64,000 bases of DNA, taken from the NCBI RefSeq assembly GCF_017591425.1, contig NW_024467083.1, positions 16,545,001 through 16,609,000 on the forward strand, written 5' to 3'. The notes under the pieces were generated by a model. That model ran no database searches, was not told where the DNA came from, and saw nothing but the letters and a program-made list of their open reading frames with translations. Position numbers and translations under genes: made by a program. Within the stretch, counting starts at the first letter, position 1. Each line of letters starts with the position of its first letter. Shown one piece after another: positions 58,853-64,000 of this stretch. The stretch comes from Ochotona curzoniae (Eukaryota > Chordata > Mammalia > Lagomorpha > Ochotonidae).

Positions 58853-60341
58853 ATCTCTTCAAAAATAACATTTCTGAAAAAAAAATAAGGTATAAAAGGT
58901 GTTTGCTTCAACATAACAAAGGGGCCAGATAAATTTGTCAACAGCAAACATCATGCTGAATGGGAGAAACTGCACATTGTTTCTCTAAGATTTTAAATAG
59001 GAAATGGATGTCCACTTTTACCACTTTCTTTCAATACAGTTAAATAAATGCTTGTCAGAGCAACTAGGCAAGAGAAAGAATTAAAACGCTCCAAAAATTT
59101 AAAAGGAAGAAATCAAAGTATCCCTGCTTGCTGATGACATGATAATTTATATAGAAAATCTAAAGTTTCTACCAAAAAAGGTATATAGGATCAATGAAAA
59201 GTTTTTAAAAAGCACTGAATTCCTTATGTATCAAGAGTGAATTACCAGAACTGGAAATCAGTAAAGCAATCCTATTTTTCACCACTACAAAACAAAGTAC
59301 ATAGGAAAATTTTAACCAAGGAGATTGAATATCTCTACAATAAAAATTATGAACCATTAATGAGAAACATTGAAGGTGACACAAAGAAATGGGAAAACAT
59401 TTCATGTTCATGGATTGGAAAGCTCCTTACCAGAAAAATTTCAATATTACCAAAGTAACCAACAGAGTTCATTGTAATCCCTATCAAAATATCAATAATA
59501 TTTTTCACAGAACTAGAAAAATGCTAGTAAATATATGGAATCACAAGAGTTGAAAGAAAAAGGCAATCTTGAGTAAAAAGAGCAAAGTAGAGATGCTACT
59601 CTACCTGATCTGAAGACATATTAAAAAGCTACAGTAATTAAACAGTGTTCATTGGTAAACGACACAGAGACACACACCCCTGTGCAACAGAAGTGATGAC
59701 CTGGAACACTATACATGCATAGCCAACTGATCTTTCACAACATGTTAAAACATGTATTTGAGAAAGGAGTCTTTTCAATAAATGCTGCTTGGTAAAGTAG
59801 GTATATACATTTGGAAAAATCAAACTAGATGATATTTCTTGCCGTTCACAAAAATCAATTCAAAATAGGTTAAATACGTAAACACGAGACATAAAACTAT
59901 GAGACAACTAGAATAAAACAGAGGAAACACTTCAGGGCATTGTAAAGAATAAGCAGTTCTTGAATAGGAACCAAAGGCTCAGGAAACAAAGGCAAAAGTA
60001 GACGACTGAGTTTTCATTAAATTAAAGAATTGCACAGCAATGCAAATCATCAACAGGGTGAAGAGATGATATGTACAAAATGAAAGAACGTATTTATTAG
60101 CCATATATTTGACAAGAAATAAACAATTAGAATATTTTAAAACCTCAAACATTTCTGTAGCAAAATTAAAAAAAATAAATCCTCAGTCTTTATAATGGCA
60201 GAGAGAAAAAGAGACATTTCTCAAAGGAACATACACAGGCGGTGAGCAGGCACACACAGAGATGCTCAGTACTGCTAACCTTCAGTGAAGTGTAAAGCAA
60301 AGCTGCAGCGGAACATCGTGTCCCCCTTGTTGGGCTGGCTT

Positions 60342-60673
60342 CTTCTTCTTCTTCTTTTTTTTAAGGTTTATTTTGTTTTTATTGCAAAGTCAGATATACA
60401 GAGAGGAGAGACAGATAGGAAGATCTTCCATCTGATGATTCTCTCCCCAAGTGATAGCAAAGACCAGCGTTGTGCTGATCCGAAGCCAGGAGCCAGTAAC
60501 TTCCTCCAGGTCTCCCACGCGGGTGCAGTGTCCCAAGGCTTTGGGCCGTCCTCGACTGCTTTCCCAGGCCACAAGCAGGGAGCAGGGCTACCAGGATTAG
60601 AACTGGTGCCCATATAGAATTCTGGAGCATTTAAGGCAAGGACTTTAGCTGCTAGGCCACCGCAATGGGTCCT
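60342..60673 (-). mobile_element. CSINE inside L1 3' part
   Basis: Antisense full-length copy with a (TTC)n/T-run tail at 60342-60362. GGGCTGGCTT (60332-60341) and GGACTGGCTT (60674-60683) are the target duplication with one change. Open frames at 60285-60630 are SINE-derived. Confidence 0.92.
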
Positions 60674-61030
60674 GGACTGGCTTTTATTGAAAAGACAAAT
60701 GATAAATACTAAACATTTATGTGGAAAAAAGGGAAGCCCTACACACTGTTACGAGAAATACGAATTAGTACAACCATTATTGAAAACAATATGGGGGCTC
60801 TCGAAACACTAAGTACATAACTCGCACATGATCCTGCAATTCCACTTCTTGGTGTATCCTGGAGAAATGAAATCAGTCTGTCCAAGAGACATCTGCATCT
60901 CCATCACTGCACCATCCACAAGAGCCAAGAAATGGAAACATCTCAAGAGTTCATTCACTGGTGAGTGGAAAAAGAACGTGGCCCATATACACAACGGGTT
61001 ACTACTCAGCCATAAGAGGATTAAATCTTG

Positions 61031-61354
61031 AGCCCGATGCAGTGGCCTAGTGGGTAAGGTCCTTGCCTTGCACATGCCAGGATCCCATATGGGCAACAGT
61101 TATAATCCTAGTGGTACCCCTGCTTCTCATCCAGCTCCTTGCTTGTGGTCTGGGAAAGCAGTTAAGGATGGCCCAAGCCTTTGGACTGTACACCTACATG
61201 GGAGATGCAGAGGAGGCACCTGGCTCCTGGCTTCGGATTGGTGCAGCTTGAGCCACTGCGGCTGCTTGAGGAGTGAACCATCGGATGGAAGATCTTCCTC
61301 TCTGCCTTGCCTCCTCTGTGTATATCTCACTTTGCAATAAAAATAAATATTTTT
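61031..61354 (+). mobile_element. CSINE inside L1 3' part
   Basis: AGCCCGATGCAGTGGCCTAG head, GATCCCATATGGGCAACAG, GTGTATATCTCACTTTGCAA. ATAAGAGGATTAAATCTTG (61012-61030) and a slightly changed copy at 61355-61372 flank it. Open frames at 61050-61340 are SINE-derived. Confidence 0.92.
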
Positions 61355-61920
61355 ATAAGAGATGAAATCTTGTAAATTAAATAATTTGAGATGAACTGAA
61401 GGATATTATGTCAAGTGGAATGAGGCAAGTACAGGAAGACAAGACCCACATGATTTCAACCCTCTTTTGGAGTCAAAATAAACTGTTTTCATTGACTGAG
61501 AGCATCATGTAGAAGTGCAGGGGTGGGGGGATGTTAAAGCTGGTTTAATGGTAATGCACTATAGAAAGAAAGGCATAAGAAGCTCAGTGTTGTAATGCAC
61601 AGTGGAGTAACTATAAATGATGACAACATACTATACATTGTTCTTAAAAAGAAAGAGAAAATGAAAGAATTGTGAATGTTTTATTCATGAAGATAAGACA
61701 AATGTTTAAAGTGATAGGTTGTTTACTCTGAATGTTAAACACTATATACATGTATTGAAACATCACATAGTATCAAAAAATATATTTAATTTTTATGCCA
61801 ATTAAATTTTTTGAATAAAGCAAGCTTAGATATCTTCCAAAACAGTTTAATACATTAGTCTACTTAAAAAAATATTTTATATTAATTATGATAAGATATT
61901 ATTCACTCACATAACTATGA

Positions 61921-62076
61921 AACCCAAGAACTTGAGCCACGTTGCACTGCTTTCTCAGGCTACACACAGGGAACTGGATCAAAAGTACAGCAGCTGGGCC
62001 TTGAACTGGCACCCGTATGGGATGCTGGTGCCCAGGCGAAGGCTTAACCTACTACAGGATAGCGTTAGTCCCAAAA
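61921..62076 (-). mobile_element. CSINE 5' fragment, old
   Basis: Only the antisense 5' half is present: GCACTGCTTTCTCAGGCTAC, GGGAACTGGATCAAAAGTAC, TGAACTGGCACCCGTATGGG, and a head ending AGGATAGCGTTAGTCCC. The tail side is missing. Confidence 0.8.
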
Positions 62077-64000
62077 ATAATGTTTTAAGTGAGGATCTTT
62101 CCCTATTCATTCAAATAATAGAAAATGAAAGGAAGTGTTACATTAGACAGAAGGTCAGGGAGCAATCTGAGATGGTGCTATCTGAGCTGAAACTAAACGG
62201 TCAAGTTCAGCTGTCTCGGCAGAGGGAAAACAAATGCAGAGAGAGCTGAGACTGATGTGAATTTGAGTGCTTGCAGAAGAGGAAGACTGCCTTGTTGCTG
62301 TAGCATGATGCAACAATAGGACAAATGATCTGAGAAATAACCAGCCATTAGAATTTATTCTAAATTCCACAGGTTAGTTCATTCCAGAATCTAGGCTGTT
62401 CAAGCATGCACAGACTAGGTAAAAAGAATTGCACGTAAAGCACCTTTCCCCCCCACACACGTATACACATTCTAGACCTCTAAATTTTCCTCTATCCCTT
62501 TATGAAATGGTTTGCAATTATTATAAGAAATTAAAGCTCTCTGTTTTCAGTGGCAAGAAGTTTGACTCTTAGTCATTACCTTGTTCAATCACATGCTATA
62601 AGCAAAACTCCTATTTTCACTCAAAATTCAGCTTTTTCCTTCCTAATTTAGCCATGCTCATGGTTGGAAGGCTACAAAAGAAAAGAGTTGTAGAAGTGGC
62701 TCCTTCAGTTCCCTGCTTCCTTCTCCAACTTGCTGAAAGCTCCTGCCTTCTGCAGGATTGGATGAATGAACTAACAGTGAGAGATGGGGAATGGAGGGAA
62801 GGCAAGGCCTTGTTTGACTGGCACTGGTTCCTCTGATGCCCAAACATCTGGTGCATGTTTAAAGCTGGCCAGTGCTAACAGATGTTGAAAGTTGCCTCTT
62901 TCTGGAGCATATAAGTGGTGTTTTGTTTTGTTTTGTTTTGTTTTGTTTTCAGAAACATTCCTTCTTCCTCCTCCTCTTATTACATGGCATTTCTCATTTC
63001 CAGTCCCTTTATAGAAAGCTGCTCTTCCAGCTGCTGCTGGCAAAGCCCTTCTGAGGATCCAATTTAAGCCTATGTCCTTTCCTGTTGGGCTCCTGCCCCC
63101 TTGCACGTTAGCCTCTTCAGGCACACATGACAGCAGCCTTAGTGCCCCCCAAAGACTCTGGCATCCTCAGCAAACTCTCTTTAGAAGCTTCTGGAACTTT
63201 TCCTGCCACAACAGCTGAGAAAGAGGCAACTTTCAGCCCTCCTGTGAAGAGGAGGTTAAGGTTCACATCACACTAACAGTTCTCTCCTGTCCTTGTTGCC
63301 TACTTTTTTGGAAGCCAGAGAACCAACCTAGAGTTGCAAATCTGGTACTCAGTCCTTCCTTGCATACCTTGTTTGGGTAATCTGGTACATTCCTCTGACA
63401 TGTGGGGCAGCTACACCATCCTGGATCCCTAGTGTAAACTGAGGCTGAAGAAACTCATTTCAATGTCCTGCTGCATGTGGATGCAGGAGTGTAACTGAGA
63501 ACTCACAAACGGAGTATATGGGACCTGAATGGTGTCTCAGGACAGACAAGAGCCCAGGGCTTTTCTCCTCTGGGATCCTTTGCTCAGATTCTTTAGTTTA
63601 CAATTAAACTCAAGGAGACACAACTGACATGTCTATGGTAGAAAATGCTGAATGGCATTTTGTATCTTGCCAGTAAAACTTTAGTAGATCTGAGCTTCTA
63701 GAGTTTTGAATAAGAACTGGGTTGAAATCCCTGAGTTGGCAGAGAATGAAGACAAGAAGCTTGTTGGCTGCCAAGAGAAGAGGGAAGTCCTAAAATCAGA
63801 AACATGACTCTCAGATGAAGAGAATAATTCAGGGTTAGCACCTGGGAACTCACGGAATTTACTAAAATCAAAGCAATGGGGGCCAATCACAGCAAAGTCA
63901 TAACATGATCTCATTAGGAAAGCAGATGTGAGAACCAGGACAGGCGGCAGAACAGGCTGGGTTGAGTCACAAAGCCAGCCAGTTCACATTAGGATCAGGA
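62077..64000. other. Unassigned, repeat-poor right end of window
   Basis: Contains only the TTTTG repeat. No exon or transposon was recognised. The 117-codon frame at 62771-63124 (-) has no known domain. Confidence 0.45.
62915..62949. repeat. (TTTTG)n pentanucleotide repeat
   Basis: Seven units of GTTTT, nearly perfect. Confidence 0.95.

Larger units (their letters stand above)
56390..61650 (+). pseudogene. L1 ORF2 and 3' UTR relic, with four SINE insertions
   Basis: Plus-strand L1 from late in the endonuclease region (GAATAGCCATACTTAGATTAG, GGTCAATTTG-like at 56581) through the reverse transcriptase to the 3' UTR. The catalytic block reads LLADDMIIYIEN at 59124-59159, the usual F/LADD motif. 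Other landmarks are ACCATGACCAAGTGGGATTC (58627), CTGCAATTCCACTTCTTGGTG (60834) and AGGGGTGGGGGGATG (61519). Stops and frameshifts are frequent; it is dead. CSINEs interrupt it at 57198, 58136, 60342 and 61031, and an (AT)n tract at 58741. Confidence 0.85.

Noticed and set aside
60285..60630. Overlapping 60-110 codon frames with motifs such as GPSSTAFPGHKQGAG
   Set aside because: The same peptide recurs at 6778-7115, 29887-30291, 47920-48129 and 53919-54143. It is the translation of the CSINE, not a gene family.

Overview
The window is mammalian nuclear DNA, almost certainly from a lagomorph. The diagnostic signal is more than two dozen copies of the tRNA-derived lagomorph C-repeat (CSINE), on both strands. 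The young copies carry the signature CATATGGGCGCCGGTTCTAA and end in a tail of the type TCTGTATATCTGACTTTGTAATAAAAATAAATAAATC. That variant fits pika (Ochotona) better than rabbit, but the species call is an inference.

Only one protein-coding exon of a known gene is visible. It is coding exon 1 of VAV3 (minus strand, 3437 down to 3234), giving the first 68 residues of the calponin-homology domain and ending in a clean CAG|GTAAG donor. Positions 1-3233 are the beginning of VAV3 intron 1; the rest of the gene lies to the left of the window. Positions 3190-4460 are a CpG island holding the 5' leader and promoter, with a GC box, an NRF1-type palindrome and a G-quadruplex-capable tract. From about 4.5 kb to 64 kb the sequence lies upstream of VAV3 and I found no further host-gene exon.

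The flank is built from layers of transposons: (i) ancient eutherian relics, namely a Tigger-type DNA transposon at 4976-5532, a hAT-like relic at 11827-12004, a decayed hAT-superfamily transposase reading frame on the minus strand at about 36800-38260, about ten MIRs, L2, and several L1M-type 3' ends; (ii) larger, broken L1 copies. One at 28141-29770 has ORF1 split into two opposed halves. Another at 54490-61650 has an inverted 5' end joined to a sense ORF2 and 3' end. Both patterns are the signature expected of twin priming; (iii) CSINEs of graded age, several with readable target-site duplications, including one nested in the tail of another (53503-54160) and others inside a MIR, the Tigger and the large L1; (iv) a solo LTR-like element at 15517-15817 and many microsatellites.

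Three repeat-poor stretches (34411-36770, 49930-50830, 62080-64000) are the best places to look for distal VAV3 regulatory elements. I found no CRISPR array, rRNA, tRNA gene or prokaryotic feature. The most unusual single item is the hAT transposase relic, which still shows four recognisable protein blocks in the right order.
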